Shown here piece by piece: positions 11,505-48,822 of a stretch of DNA of 64,000 nt. Source of the DNA: Pteria penguin (taxonomy: Eukaryota > Mollusca > Bivalvia > Pterioida > Pteriidae); assembly GCA_035048485.1 (NCBI GenBank), contig CM068581.1, positions 5,026,430 through 5,090,429 of the forward strand. Reading direction: 5' to 3'. Each line of letters opens with the position of its first letter. Positions within the stretch are counted from its first letter, which is position 1. The notes under the pieces were generated by a model. The model searched no databases and was not told where the DNA came from. It saw only the letters and a list, made by a program, of their open reading frames with translations. A program made the translations under genes and the position numbers.

Positions 11505-12435
11505 CATCCGACTACAGAAGGAGTCGTACCAAACTATCACTTATATAATGGATATTCCTTGTTGACTACCACTCACAGTCGACTACAGACGGAGTCGTAC
11601 CAAGGAATCAGGTATATAATGGATATTCCTTGTTGACTACCACTCACAGTCGACTACAGACGGAGTCGTACCAAGGAATCAGGTATATAATGGATATTCC
11701 TTGTTGACTACCACTGACAGTCGACTGCAGAAGGAGTCGTACCAAGGTATCTAGTATACAGTGGATATTCCTTGTTGACTACCACTCACAGTCGACTACA
11801 GAAGGAGTCGTGCCAAGGTATCAGGTATATAATGGGTATTCCTTGTTGACTACCACTGACAGCCGACTGTCGACTACAGAAGGAGTCGTACCAAGGAATC
11901 AGGTATATAACAGATATTCCTTGTTGACCACCACTGACAGTCGACTACAGAAGGAGTCGTACCAAGGTATCAGGTATATAATGGGTATTCCTTGTTGACT
12001 ACCACTGACAGTCGACTACAGACGGAGTCGTACCAAGGAATCAGGTATATAATGGAAAGTCCTTGTTGACTACCACTCACAGCCAACTGCAGAAGGTGTA
12101 CCAAGCTATCAGTTTTATAACAAATATTCTTTGTTGTCTATATAGCTACCACTCACAACCGACTACAGAAGAAGTCGTACAAAGATATCAGGTATATAAC
12201 GGAAATTTCTTGTTGACTACCACTGACAGCCGACTGTCGACTACAGAAGGAGTCGTACCAAGGTATCAGGTATATAATGGATATTCCTTGTTGACTACCA
12301 CTCACAGTCGACTACAGAAGGAGTCGTACCAAGGTATCAGGTATATAATGGAAAGTCCTTGTTGACTACCACTTACAGCTGCCTACAGAAGGTGTACCAA
12401 GCTATCAGTTATATAATGAATATTGTTTGTTTACT
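11505..12435. repeat. 71-bp tandem array, about 13 copies
   Basis: Units contain CAGTCGACTACAG, GGAGTCGTACCAAGG and TTCCTTGTTGACTACCACT. Several units are shorter or carry a duplicated GTCGACT, and the last copies are diverged. Each unit has a TACCACTCACAG stretch that resembles a weak 3' splice site. Confidence 0.95.
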
Positions 12436-13271
12436 GTCGTTCACAGTCCACTTCAGAAAGATTTTGGTATTAATATCGACTTCGGGTGTTGTTGTTGTTT
12501 TATGCCATTTATGTTAACGGATGAATCCACTGAAAGATGATGACGACCGAATTATCTTTAATGAAGATTCTGAAGGTTGCCGGCTCATTTAAAGACAGAA
12601 ACAAAGAAAAAGAATTATCATGTTTGCACTTTCCAAATAACATTGAATTACTTAATTCAAATGAAAACCGTCAATAAATTAAATGAAGCCAAAATTGGAT
12701 TAAGACAAGGACGATACTTAAAATCCTTGTTTATACGGAGTGCAACACTTGAGCAAATTGAGGACCAGACATCGAGGACCATATGTATGAAGTTTCACTG
12801 TGATTGTCTCTTCAGTTCTCTGAATAGAGTCAAACAACTGTCATCGTTAGACCCTTGATCACACTCAACGGTAGCATGAACTTCTACCGATCTGGCCTCG
12901 TGCTCTGATTAGGCAGGCTATAAACGCAGTCTTTATTCAGCTCCATCTGTAGGAGGCAGAGTCATCGTGGTATTGCCTGTTTCAGTCAACTAATGATAAG
13001 TAAGCCTTCTCTTCGTAACCCAAAGGAAACTAACACTAACCCGTATTTACATGTAACCTTTGTAAAACCAATGTAGGCAGGGCCGTAAATAGCATTTTAA
13101 ATATGAGGTGGGGGAGGGCTTGAATTCCGTTTCATCATTTTGTAACATGAAAAAATTGGTCCATGATCAGACAAAAATGTCCTCCCTCGTTTCCGGGCCA
13201 GGTAGGGTGCCGGTACGTTGGTCGTGCAATTCGCATACATTAATTCATTGCAACATACTCCCAATTCAACA

Positions 13272-13334
<63 letters not shown>

Positions 13335-13389
13335 CTTTTTTTTCACAGAGAAAAATGAAAACATATATATTTAAAAAACAAACTAATTC
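12436..13389. other. unassigned sequence with (CT)n microsatellite
   Basis: A 93-codon plus-strand open frame (12577-12858) has no domain I recognise and no clear splice sites. A (CT)n(TG)n microsatellite lies at about 13272-13334. Confidence 0.5.
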
Positions 13390-13590
13390 CTAAATGACCT
13401 TAACAGTACCCACAAAACCCCTCACATTAATTGACCTTAACACTACTCACAAAAACACTCATATTAATTGACCTTAACAGTACCCACAAAAAACCCTCAC
13501 ATTCATTGACCTTAACAGTACCCACAAAAAATCCTCAGATTAATTGACCTTAACAGTACTCACCAAAAAACCCTTACATTAATTGGTCAA
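13390..13590. repeat. tandem repeat of about 37-39 bp, 5 copies
   Basis: Units contain GACCTTAACAGTACCCACAA and CTCACATTAATT. Length varies through the A-run in the middle of the unit. Confidence 0.9.
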
Positions 13591-14638
13591 CACGAGCGTA
13601 TTATATAAACTTTGGCGCCATGATGTAAAACAGATTTATGAATAATACATATAGGCTATACCAATATATTTAATACACATAACCTTTACCCCCCACCCCC
13701 CAACCCCCTTTTTTTTTTTAGAAACCGTTTATAATGTGTAAAAGAATTTTAGTTCTTTTTCTAAGAAAATCAATACGCGTAATATTTCTTAAACTTAATC
13801 GAATTTTTATTCGAAGCTTTATTTGCTGGTTTAGTTTGACATCATAAAAATGTATCATACGAATAGAATGCGGCGAATAAATATTTGTTGATTTGATTTT
13901 TTTTAATTTGTTGTAGCAGGGATATGTCATAAAAAGGTAACTGAACATCATGAAATAATGACTTCGTGCAACTGGGGACCAAATTTATAATATTCATTCC
14001 ATATCGTTTAAGAACACACAATCAATATCTTTACGATATCCATGACTGACATGAACGTCAGAACGACCAAATTTGTAGAGTATCCGTATTGGAAAAGGAA
14101 TTTGGATGTGAATAGGTCAGTATAAGTTATCCTTTTACCTTTTTTTATTGAATGTATACACACCTATGAAATATTTAAGACTCTTAGTCTATACCGCCAT
14201 AGAAAAATGAAATATTAATTAATGTGTTTCCTTAAATATAAGACAAAAGTCCTATGAAATGACTTTTTTTTCGTGCAGTGACGATAGTGTATTTTTTTTT
14301 TTTTTTACAAAAGCCTATAAAGCTCATTTTTGTAATAATAACAAATATTTTTGCGATATTTCGTGCAAGTCTGGAGTAATATCACGAAACTACCACGTTA
14401 TATTATGGAACTTTCGCGTTATTTTGCAAAACTTTTGCATTATTTCGCATAAGTTAAACAAAAATCCGCGAAGTGTGAAAAGCTGATAAATTTTGCTCTT
14501 GATTTATATCTTGTGGGCTTAAAATCCCTACGCATGATCTGTGGGATGACGTTCTACTTTTTATTATAGTAAGTGAGATGACCAAATTATCACAGTGATA
14601 TCATTCAAACCATGACAGTGATATCACAAAATAGAATG
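13591..14638. other. unassigned AT-rich sequence
   Basis: Contains C-rich and T-rich homopolymer runs near 13690-13720 and T runs near 14265-14310. No gene or RNA recognised. Confidence 0.5.
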
Positions 14639-15826
14639 GAGTGTCCGGGCACATGGTAAGACTGAAGAGAGTTTCCAGACACATGGTAAGAATGAGGAGA
14701 GTGTCCAGACACATGGTAAGACTGAAGAGAATGTCCAGACACATGGTAAGACTGTAGAGAGTGTCCACACACATGGTAAGACTGTAGAGAGTGTCCACAC
14801 ACATGGTAAGAGTGAAGATAATATCCAGACACATGGTAAGACTGTAGAGAGTGTCCACACACATGGTAAGATTGAAAGGTGTGTCCAGACACATGTTAAG
14901 ACTGAAAAGTGTGTCTAGACACATGGTAAGATTGACGAAACTGTCCGGTACACGGTAAGACTGAAGAGAATGTCCAGGCACATGGTAAGACTGGAGAGTG
15001 TCCAGACACATGGTAAGACCGAAGAAACTGTCCGGAATACGGTAAGACTGAAGAGAGTATCCAGACACATGTTAAGACTGAAGAGAGTGTCCAGACACAT
15101 GGTAAGACTGAAGAGAGTGTCCAGACACATGGTAAGACTGAAGAGAGTGTCCAGATACATGTTAAGACTGAAGAGAGTGTCCAGACACATGGTAAGACTG
15201 AAGAGAGTGTCCAGACACATAGTAAGACTGAAGAGAGTGTCCAGACACATGGTAAGAGTGAAGATAATATCCAGACACATGGTAAGACTATAGAGAGTGT
15301 CCACACACACGGTAAGACTGTAGAGAGTGTCCACACACATGGTAAGACTGTAGAGAGTGTCCACACACATGGTAAGACTGTAGAGAGTGTCCACACACAT
15401 GGTAAGACTGTAGAGAGTGTCCACACACATGGTAAGACTGTAGAGAGTGTCCACACACATGGTAAGACTGTAGAGAGTGTCCACACACGTGGTAAGACTG
15501 TAGAGAGTGTCCACACACATGGTAAGACTGTAGAGAGTGTCCACACACATGGTAAGACTGTAGAGAGTGTCCACACACATGGTAAGACTGTAGAGAGTGT
15601 CCACACACATGGTAAGACTGTAGAGAGTGTCCACACACATGGTAAGACTGTAGAGAGTGTCCACACACATGGTAAGACTGTAGAGAGTGTCCACACACAT
15701 GGTAAGACTGTAGAGAGTGTCCACACACATGGTAAGACTGGTGAGTGTCCAGGCACATGGCAAGACTGTAGAGAGTGTCCACACACGTGGTTAAACTGAA
15801 GAGAGTGTCCACACACATGGTAAGAA
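14639..15826. repeat. 30-bp tandem array, about 40 copies
   Basis: The consensus carries GAGTGTCCACACACATG followed by GTAAGACTGTAGA. Left copies (14640-15260) are diverse, with CCAGACAC and CTGAAGAG variants. The right part (15300-15760) is almost perfectly homogenised. On the plus strand every unit holds a donor-like ATG|GTAAGA and a weak acceptor-like ACTGTAG. The 30-bp unit keeps long frames open on both strands; these are repeat artefacts. Confidence 0.97.
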
Positions 15827-17227
15827 ATATTGAATTATAATTTTATCTCATGTTTGAGAATCTTTGTGAATACGGTTAAAATCCTGAGTTTCTTCATGAA
15901 TAGAATTGATAATCACCAAGAACGTAAACTCAGCATCATTGTTCTTGTGGCGTAACGTTCAACGCTTTAACGAAGAGTTAAAGCCAGTCGCTATATCACA
16001 TTGATAAGATCCCTTACAGGGTATACATCATCTGGGGCCGTCAGAGAACATCAACAATCTGGAGATTGTGTAGAGGAGTAATGTCGCCTACTGTACTCAC
16101 ACTGCCGACCATGAAGCATCATTTACAACATGATCTAGCAGTTTTATACACAGGCAAATGCAACAGAAGGGCAGTGCCAAAGCTAAAACCACAAAACAGT
16201 ACAGAATTGTGTTCAGCTGATTGACTATCCATCTACTTTACCTATCTGGTACCAACCATTTTTCCCCAGAGGAAACCCATTCCTCGCACCGTATGCACGG
16301 CTTCTGTAAGAAATCCTTCTCCATACATCAGTTGAATCTGGGGTTCCCTATGTCAGACGTTGTGTTATATACATCGGCCGCTTCAGGAAGCAGATCCAGG
16401 CAGTCAGTATCCTATTATGTTGTGTAGGCTACGAACACTGTAACCATCATTCCAACACCATTTATGCTCTGGTACAAAGTCACCCATAAGGGATAGATTT
16501 GCATCAAAACTGAAGCAGTTTCTTCTTCTTCCTTGATTGATTGATTCGGACATTTTCTATTGCCACGTATAGGCAAAACAACACACTACTCAATATCTTC
16601 TTTTTCTATTGGATACATAATCACCTGAATAAATTGAATAAATTGAAACCTTTCCATATAAACCTTTCTGTGAAAAGAAAAAGAAGATCTGTATTTGCAA
16701 TATTTCTGACAATACTATAGTTTTTTTAAAAACTAAATTAGAGTTATCTTTCTTGTCAACAACTGTATTTAATTTGAGGAACACTAGTGCAGAGATATGA
16801 AAGTTTTGCGGGCTGGCTTTATCCTTAAGCCGACCACCTTAACCATTGAATCCAAACAATTTTCTGTCCCTTTATAGTTTAATATTTTGTTACAGTTGAA
16901 ATTATTTATGTTATGGACTGTGTTGTTACTATTAATGGGGTTTTTCACTTTGATTTATGACCGTTGAATTTGTTCTGTTTTCGGAAAGGTGGACTGATTT
17001 TAAATGCATGTAATCTTAGCCAGTGAAATGCACCGTATCTGTACATCTGTATATACAATTGATTTTTAGATAACATCTATGACCTTTGAATGTTAAGTCG
17101 TTCTGCAGAATTTAAAAATGATTACCTTGGAACGTGGCGAGACATAGCTAGATAGAACACATGTCATGTTGAAGAAGGGATAATGTTAAATGGACAATAT
17201 TCCATGTGGAAGTTAAATCGCAGGTAA
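15827..17227. other. unassigned sequence
   Basis: Low-repeat stretch of 1.4 kb between the 30-bp and 41-bp arrays. Open frames at 16221-16427 (plus) and 16590-16784 (minus) are short and unsupported. I see no tRNA, LINE or transposase words. Confidence 0.5.
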
Positions 17228-18466
17228 CAATTGTAAGCAACAGGAGAGCAACCATATGTCTGGGTAAGTACGGATATTGCCAACAAGAAAACGGACATAT
17301 ACCATTGGTAAATATGAATATTCCCAACAAGGAAGCGGACGTATGCTTGGGTAAGTGAATATAGCTGACAAGAGAGCAGCCATTTGTCTGGGTTACAGAG
17401 TACAGCCGACAAGAAACCGGAGATATGCCTGGATATGTTGTGGATATATCAGATAAGAAAGCAGTCATATGCCTGGGTGGTTGGATATTGCCAATAAGAA
17501 AGCAGTCATATGCCTGGGTGGTTGGATATTGCCAATAAGAAAGCAGTCATATGCCTGGGTGGTTGGATATTGCCAATAAGAAAGCAGTCATATGCCTGGG
17601 TGGTTGGATATTGCCAATAAGAAAGCAGTCATATACCTGGGTGGTTGGATATTGCCAATAAGAAATCGGTCATATACTTGGGTGGTTGGATATTGCCAAT
17701 AAGAAAGCAGTCATTTACTTGGGTTGTTGGATATTGCCAATAAGAAAGCAGTCATACACCTGGGTTGTTGGATATTGCCAATAAGAAAGCAGTCATTTAC
17801 TTGGGTTGTTGGATATTGCCAATCAGAAAGCAGTCATTTACTTGGGTTGTTGGATATTGCCAATAAGAAAGCAGTCATATGCCTGGGTTGTTGGATATTG
17901 CCAATAAGAAAGCAGTCATATGCCTGGGTTGTTGGATATTGCCAATAAGAAAGCAGTCATATGCCTGGGTTGTTGGATATTGCCAATAAGAAAGCAGTCA
18001 TATGCCTGGGTGGTTGGATATTGCCAATAAGAAAGCAGTCATATACCTGGGTGGTTGGATATTGCCAATAAGAAATCGGTCATTTACTTGGGTTGTTGGA
18101 TATTGCCAATAAGAAAGCAGTCATACGCCTGGGTTGTTGGATATTGCCAATAAGAAAGCAGTCATTTACTTGGGTTGTTAGATATTGCCAATCAGAAAGC
18201 AGTCATTTACTTGGGTTGTTGGATATTGCCAATAAGAAAGCAGTCATATGCCTGGGTTGTTGGATATTGCCAATAAGAAAGCAGTTATATGCCTGGGTTG
18301 TTGGATATTGCCAATAAGAAAGCAGTCATATACTTGGGATTGGATATTGCCAATAAGAAAGCAGTCATTTACTTGGGTTGTTGGATATTGCCAATAAGAA
18401 AGCAGTCATACACCTGGGCTGTTGGATATTGCCAATAAGAAAGCAGTCATATGCCTGGGTTGTTGG
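17228..18466. repeat. 41-bp tandem array, about 28 copies
   Basis: The homogenised unit contains ATTGCCAATAAGAAAGCAG and CCTGGGTGGTTGG. The first units (17228-17450) are diverged. Two of them read CTGGGTAAGT or TTGGGTAAGT where later copies read CTGGGTGGTT, so the older units carried a donor-like GGTAAGT. Every homogenised unit also contains CCAAT. A block of units (17690-17950) recurs at 18070-18320. Confidence 0.95.
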
Positions 18467-18648
18467 TATGAATCTAATATACCCAGATTTTGGTGCATCG
18501 AAGTACACTTGATTGATTGATTGATTGATTGATCAAGAAGTGCCATTCCAATAGATCATTATACTCAATACCCGCAGTTTTTGGTGTATCGAGGTAGATT
18601 TCATTGATTGAGATATACCGAGAGGTGTTATTCTAATAGTACATGCAG

Positions 18649-18716
<68 letters not shown>

Positions 18717-19065
18717 TTATTATTATTATTATAATTATTATTGTTATTATTGTTGTTGTTGTTGTTATCATTGGTGAATCGAGGCATTTTGACTGAGATA
18801 TACCAAGAAATGTTATTCCAATAGATCATTATACTAAATAAATGCACAGTAGCCATAACAGGCCTCAGTGCTTTCATTTCCTATACTCCCTGGAACTGGA
18901 ACTCTTACAATGATTTCCTGTAGTCTATTTTGAGCCCTTTTTTTATACAGGAATGGGAAAAAACAAGAATGGTGCAAGAACAAAGATATTTGTAAATAAA
19001 ATTAATAGCAAATATGTGGAATCGCTTGTTAGCGGTTTTTCATAAGAGTATCGCCAATTGCTGCT
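18467..19065. repeat. (ATT)n microsatellite and flanks
   Basis: A long (ATT)n tract (about 18650-18765) is flanked by duplicated sequence: TTGGTG.ATCGA and ATTCCAATAGATCATTATAC occur on both sides (near 18540 and 18810). The microsatellite thus sits inside a diverged tandem duplication. Confidence 0.8.
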
Positions 19066-21165
19066 AGACATATAATCCACTTGACACTGAAAAGAAATAC
19101 ACATCATACAGTAGATAAATACAGTCCACCAGACACTGAAAGAAGTACACGTCATACAGTAGATAAATACAGTCCACCAGACACTGAAAGAAGTACACGT
19201 CATACAGTAGATAAATACAGTCCACCAGACACTGAAAGGAATATACGTCATACAGTAGATAAATACAGTCCACATGACACTGAAAGAAGTACACTTCATA
19301 CAGTAGATAAATACAGTCCACCTGGCACTAGAAGAAGTACACGTCATACAGTAGATAAATATAGTCCACCTGACATTGAAAGAAGTACACGTCATACAGC
19401 AGATAAATACATTCAACCTGATATTGAAAGCAATACACGACATACAGTAATTAGATATTGTCCATCTGACATTGAGGGAAGTAAACGTCATACAGTAGAT
19501 AAATACAGTCCACCTGACACTGAAAGAAGCACACGCCATACATTAGATAAATATAGTCCACCAGACACTGAAAGAAGTACATTTCATACAGTATATAAAT
19601 ACAGTCCATCTGATACTGAACGAAATACACGTCATACAGTAGATAAATACAGTCTACCTGACACTGAAAGAAGTACACGTCATACAGTAGATAAATACAG
19701 TCCATCTGATACTGAAAGAAGTACACATTATTGAAAAGATAAATACAGTCCACCTGACACTGAAAGAAGTACACGTCATACAGTAGATAAATACAGTCCA
19801 CCTGAAACTGAAAGAAGTAAACGTGATACAGTAAATAAATACGGTCCACCAAACACTCAAAGAAGTACACGTCATACAGTAGATAAATACAGTCCACCAG
19901 ACACTGAAAGAAGGACACGTCATACAGTAGATAAATACAGTCCACCTGACATTTAAAGAAGTACACGTCATACAGTAAATAAATACAGTCCACTAGACAC
20001 TGAGAGAAGTACACGTCATACAGTAGATAAATACAGTCCACCTGACACTGAAAGAAGTACACGTCATACAGTAGATAAATACAGTCCATCTGATACTGAA
20101 AGAAATACACATCATACAGTAGATAGATATAGTCCACCGGACACTGAAAGAAATACACATTATTGAATAGATAAATACAGTCCACCTGACATTGAAAGAA
20201 GTACACGTCATACAGTAGATAAATACAGTTCACCTGACAATGAAAGAAATACACGTCATACAGAAAATAAATACAGTCTGCTTGACACTGGAAGAAATCC
20301 ACATCCTAGAGTAGATAGATACAGTGCACCAGCCACTGAAAGAAATAAACGTCGTACAGTACATGAATACAATCCACCTGACACTGAAAGAAGTACACGT
20401 CATGCAGTAGATAAATACAGTCCATATGACACTGAGAGAAATACATGTCATACAGTAGATAAATACAGTCCAGCAGATACTGAAAGAAGTACACGTCATA
20501 CAGTAGATAAATACAGTCCACCAGACACTGAAAGAAGGACACGTCATTCAGTAGATAAATATGGTCCGACTGAAATTGAAAGAAGTACACGTCATACAGT
20601 AGATAAATACAGTCCACCTGACATTGAAAGAAGTACACGTCATACAGTAGATAAATACAGTCCACCCGACACTGAAAGAAGTACACGTCATACAGTAGAT
20701 AAATACAGTCCACTTGACATTGAAAGAAGTACACGTCATACAGTAGATAAATATAGTCCATCTGATAATGAAAGATGTACACGTGATACAGTAAATAAAT
20801 ACAGTCCACCAGACACTGAAAGAAGTACACGTCATACAGAAGATAAATACAGTCCACCTGACACTGAAAGAAGTACACACCATACAGTAAATAAATATAG
20901 TCCCCCTGACATTGATAGAAACACATGTCATACAGTAAATAAATACAGTCCACCAGACACTGAAAGAAGTACACGTCATACAGTAGATAAATGTAGTCCA
21001 CCAGACACTGAAAAAGGTACACTTGATACAGTAGATAAATACAGTCCACCAGACACTGAAAGAAGTACACGTCATACAGTAGATAAATACAGTCCACCAG
21101 AAACTGAAAAAAAATACATGCCATACAGTAGATAACAGTCCACCTGATATTGAAAGAAATACACG
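19066..21165. repeat. 48-bp tandem array, about 43 copies
   Basis: The unit contains CACGTCATACAGTAGATAAA and ACAGTCCACC. The plus frame from 19081 reads as a 16-residue repeat, consensus STRHTVDKYSPPDTER, for 217 codons before a TGA at 19732-19734. A similar TATTGA variant stops it again near 20161. The minus strand is also open in two frames for almost 300 codons. Multi-frame openness, stops in some copies and lack of splice sites argue against coding. Non-synonymous-looking variation in the plus frame is limited, so I keep some doubt. Confidence 0.93.
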
Positions 21166-22322
21166 TGATAAAGAAGATAAAAAGACTGATAAGAGAATTC
21201 ATCTACTTGTATAAACGTTCACTTATGTTTGGTAATTTCGATCGTTTATGAACACCTTAAACGTAATAATGATATACAGCTGTCAGGCAGAATGGCCTGA
21301 CCCATCATTTCACCTGTCATACGGGCTATCGGTTGTCGTCTGTCATGCTCCCAATATACGCATATGTCCTGCATTTTAAACCAGTATCGAACCGTCTTTT
21401 GAGCAATATCAGTAGGATTTAAACCTATATACAGTTCAGGTATGTTACTTGAATAGTATGCAATTAAAAGTCGTTTCGAAAGATTACATGAAGTGTTATT
21501 CCTATGAAAGATTTGGGGGATCCCTGCAGTTTTTTTATAACACATAATATACAAAATGGTGATAGCTTGCAATTCTTGCGCAATGCAAGTTCTTTTTTAA
21601 TAATTAAAAAAAACCATCTGTTACCGTTATGAGGTTCGCGGCGTGTGTGTTATTAATGTAAGTAAATATATACCTACATGTCTACGTCACTATGACAATG
21701 GTGACCCTTTTTTGTTCCTGGACGTGCTTGGATTTAAGATGAAGGATATCTCGGTGAGCTATAACACATTGCAATGATGATAAATTATACAGCCTCACGC
21801 GGCATGGATTATGTTTGTAATGATATACCATTCCATATAGAGAGTCGCTTACATTAGCTGATAATATACCATTGTTATCTTAAAGAACACGATATTTCCA
21901 GAGAGCATCTTCTTTCAACATAGGAACAAACAATGTGTACACGCTTGGTTAAAGTCCGAGAAAACATACAAATTCAATGTAATGGAAGTTGATCACATTT
22001 TAAGAATTTCAAACTTGACTGATTGACAGAAGAAATGTTAATATTTTTGTGGAACATTATCTGATTGTAATATCACTGAAACAACCGTACACAGAGCAAA
22101 TAAACTGTGACATCACGAAACTCTTAAAAGATATTGTATACAGGCTTGCTCTATGGCTCGGAACACAGCAATCGTGACATGGCAGTGACCACTTCAAATA
22201 GATTGCACTGAATGCAATTACTGGCGATATAGTATCGGGTACCGGGTATCATGTATCTGTATCATATATATCATATATAGATATCAGTATTATGTATCAC
22301 CAACCTGTATATGTAATTTCAG
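21166..22322. other. unassigned sequence upstream of the six-exon gene
   Basis: Region before the first recognised exon. TATA-like words are abundant but so is AT. A 108-codon minus-strand open frame (21246-21572) is unrecognised. An acceptor-like AATTTCAG at 22315-22322 suggests that a non-coding first exon of the downstream gene may lie here or further left. Confidence 0.45.
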
Positions 22323-22380
22323 AGGATAAACTGAATGCGTGAGTGATCGCAAAGGATGGAGGACACGAATAACACATGCA

Positions 22381-22390
<10 letters not shown>
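22323..22390 (+). CDS. exon 1 of novel gene (start codon, partly 5' UTR)
   Basis: The exon probably starts after AATTTCAG (22322). The coding part is 22381-22390 (ATG GGC AGC G), phase 1, ending at donor CG|GTAAGT. An upstream ATG (22356) in good context would run into the donor in phase 2 and read a stop in exon 2, so it would be a short uORF. The donor runs directly into a long (TA)n tract. Confidence 0.65.
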
Positions 22391-46634
<24,244 letters not shown>

Positions 46635-46659
46635 ACCACACTGTCTTATAATACCGACA

Positions 46660-47060
46660 GGATACTGCTTGAGATCTAATACCAGCACGATACTACAGAA
46701 AAATTTAATACCGGCAGGATACTACAGGGAAAACTAATAACGACAGGATACTACAGGAAAAAGTAAAACCGGCAGGATACTACAGGAAAAAGTAAAACCG
46801 GCAGGATACTACGGGAAATCTAATACCGACAGGATACTACAGAAAAAAGTAATACCGGCAAGATACTGCTTGAGAACTAATACCAGCAGAATACTACAGG
46901 AAAAACTTATACCGACAGGATACTACAGAAAAAAGTAATACCAGCAGAATACTGCAAGATAACTTATACCTTATCCCGGCAAGATACTGCAGGAAAATTA
47001 ATACCGGCAGGGCACTGCAAGAGACATTATACCAATAAAATACTGCAAGAGAAATATTTT
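46660..47060. repeat. tandem repeat of about 28 bp, about 14 copies, in the 3' UTR
   Basis: Diverged units such as TAATACCGGCAGGATACTAC followed by AGGAAAAA. It begins 26 bp after the stop codon of the six-exon gene, so it should be transcribed as 3' UTR. Confidence 0.88.
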
Positions 47061-47285
47061 CCAATACACACAAACAGCTAGTTTTGTGGAATATATCTGG
47101 ACAGTGCGGAATATGGCAGTGACCTATGAAGGAATCATCTAAACTGTACATGTATAAATTCAGTATAGTATTGTATGTATTTATCTCGTATGTTGTGTAA
47201 ATAGTGCTGTCAGTCGTTTGCTCAGTACATTATTTACAAATATATAAGCTCAAAAAATAATATACATGTAGTTTACGTGTTGATT

Positions 47286-47291
47286 AATAAA
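47286..47291 (+). terminator. candidate polyadenylation signal
   Basis: AATAAA about 650 bp after the stop codon of the six-exon gene, followed by T/GT-rich sequence. AT-rich context makes chance occurrence likely, so this is only a candidate. Confidence 0.4.
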
Positions 47292-48681
47292 AATCAGTTT
47301 ATTCAAACACTATTGTAACATGTATTACACAGCTTATTGCTTATATTAAGACGGACTGCAAGCATACTCCCAATAACTCGGAAAAAAAGAAAAGAAAAAC
47401 AATTCTTATATCTATATACACATGTATAAAATTTTCCCATAATTTCAACCACTGGATGCCCCTTTTTGTAGATCGAAATCGTGATTCAAAGGGGTTGGGG
47501 TGGGGGAATGTTCAAATGATTATACAGTAACACAGCCGCCCGGCAGTCAGAAGTTGAGAAGTAGATCTGGATTCAACTCTGTTTTCTGATAACACGAGCG
47601 TTTTCACTTTCATTTTTGGCTTGATTCTGAAGAATTGCGTTATTTGTCAGGATTTTAAGAAAAAGAAAACGTGATCCCAGAATAACGATATGCACGTACG
47701 TCACGTGACAGCGACTGCAAACATTAGAAAATACAGTAAAATTGCTTTACGAACTTGCATATAAGTGAAATGCGTTCGATATATAAATCTGCGTACGTGT
47801 TGATTTCATACTGATCACTGGTTACATGTCGGTAAAACATTCTGATGTCAAGCTACCGAAAGTTTACCTCTATTAATTGCACAATTTTATATGAAATATT
47901 TATTCATATTGAGTCACAAGCATTATTACATCAGAAATATTGAATACCATCCATGAGAATTAAGTCTGCTATATTTGCGCATATATCACTCTTGAAACAC
48001 AGGGGCGTAGCCAGAGTGCAAATGATGTGTACGCACAAGAAACGCAAAAAAAAAAACCTCGCAAAAACGCAAAAAAAAAAAAAAAAATCGTACGGGAGCC
48101 GAATCGACTATTCCATTTTAGTTTCTGTGTCCTTGTCGGATATCCAGGTACAACCCGCTTATCCGATCTACTCTTCCTGGATACTGTATTCAAAGTAATG
48201 CATGTATATTTATTTTACCTTTAAAGAGGTGTCTATGTTTGATGACTTCATGAGAAGCTTTTCTTTGGAAAATCGAAACTTTTGAACGTGTAAGATGTAC
48301 AAACTGAATTCGAGCTCTTTATATACCCAGTAGGGAAGCCTGCAACATATGGTCATCTGAAAATATCATTGAGACACATGCGATGCTAAGTGAGCTGCCT
48401 TACGAAGATCGATTGAGACGCATGCAGTGCTCTGGGGACTGTCTTCTGATTATTGAACGCTGACAGAAACCTAAACGTAGCTTTGTGGGCTGTCTTCCGA
48501 AGATCAACCGAGACACATACGGTTCTCTGTGAATTGTCTTCCCAAGATCAAATGGTGTTTGTAGGATTATTTTTGAGACAATTATCTCAAGACATCAACG
48601 ATGACCTTATAGTGTCAAGGTGACTGTAGAATCTCCTTTCAGCTTTCTTCTAGTGTCCAATTAGTTTTAATAAATGGGATT
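47292..48681. other. intergenic sequence
   Basis: Low-repeat intergenic DNA. A GGGGCGTAGCCAGAGTGCAA word near 48003 resembles the end of some animal DNA transposons, and an A-rich run follows. No gene recognised. Confidence 0.5.
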
Positions 48682-48686
48682 CCGCA

Positions 48687-48822
48687 CAGTGGATTTCCGA
48701 AAAGGGGGCCCAAATGGGTTTTAGCAAAATTTCTCAGCCATTTTTGGTGCAGAATCTGGATTTTTATTAGTAAATATTTGACCAAAAGGGGCGGGCCCCC
48801 GCCCCCTCTAAATCCGCCACTG
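48687..48822. mobile_element. 136-bp MITE
   Basis: Starts CAGTGGATTTCCGAAAAGGG and ends, read inward, CAGTGGCGGATTTAGAGGGG, with GGGCCC-rich subterminal sequence on both sides. Flanked by CCGCA on each side (48682-48686, 48823-48827), a possible 5-bp target duplication. CAGTGGCGGAT ends are common among animal hAT-like elements, which normally duplicate 8 bp, so the superfamily is uncertain. Confidence 0.68.

Noticed and set aside
14601..15818. Minus-strand frames of up to 306 codons, Cys/Trp/Leu- or His/Ser-rich
   Set aside because: Produced by the 30-bp array in all three minus frames. No independent sign of coding.
19451..21202. Minus-strand frames with YLLYDVYFFQCQVDCI repeats
   Set aside because: Reverse reading of the 48-bp array. 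Two minus frames are open at once, which argues for artefact.
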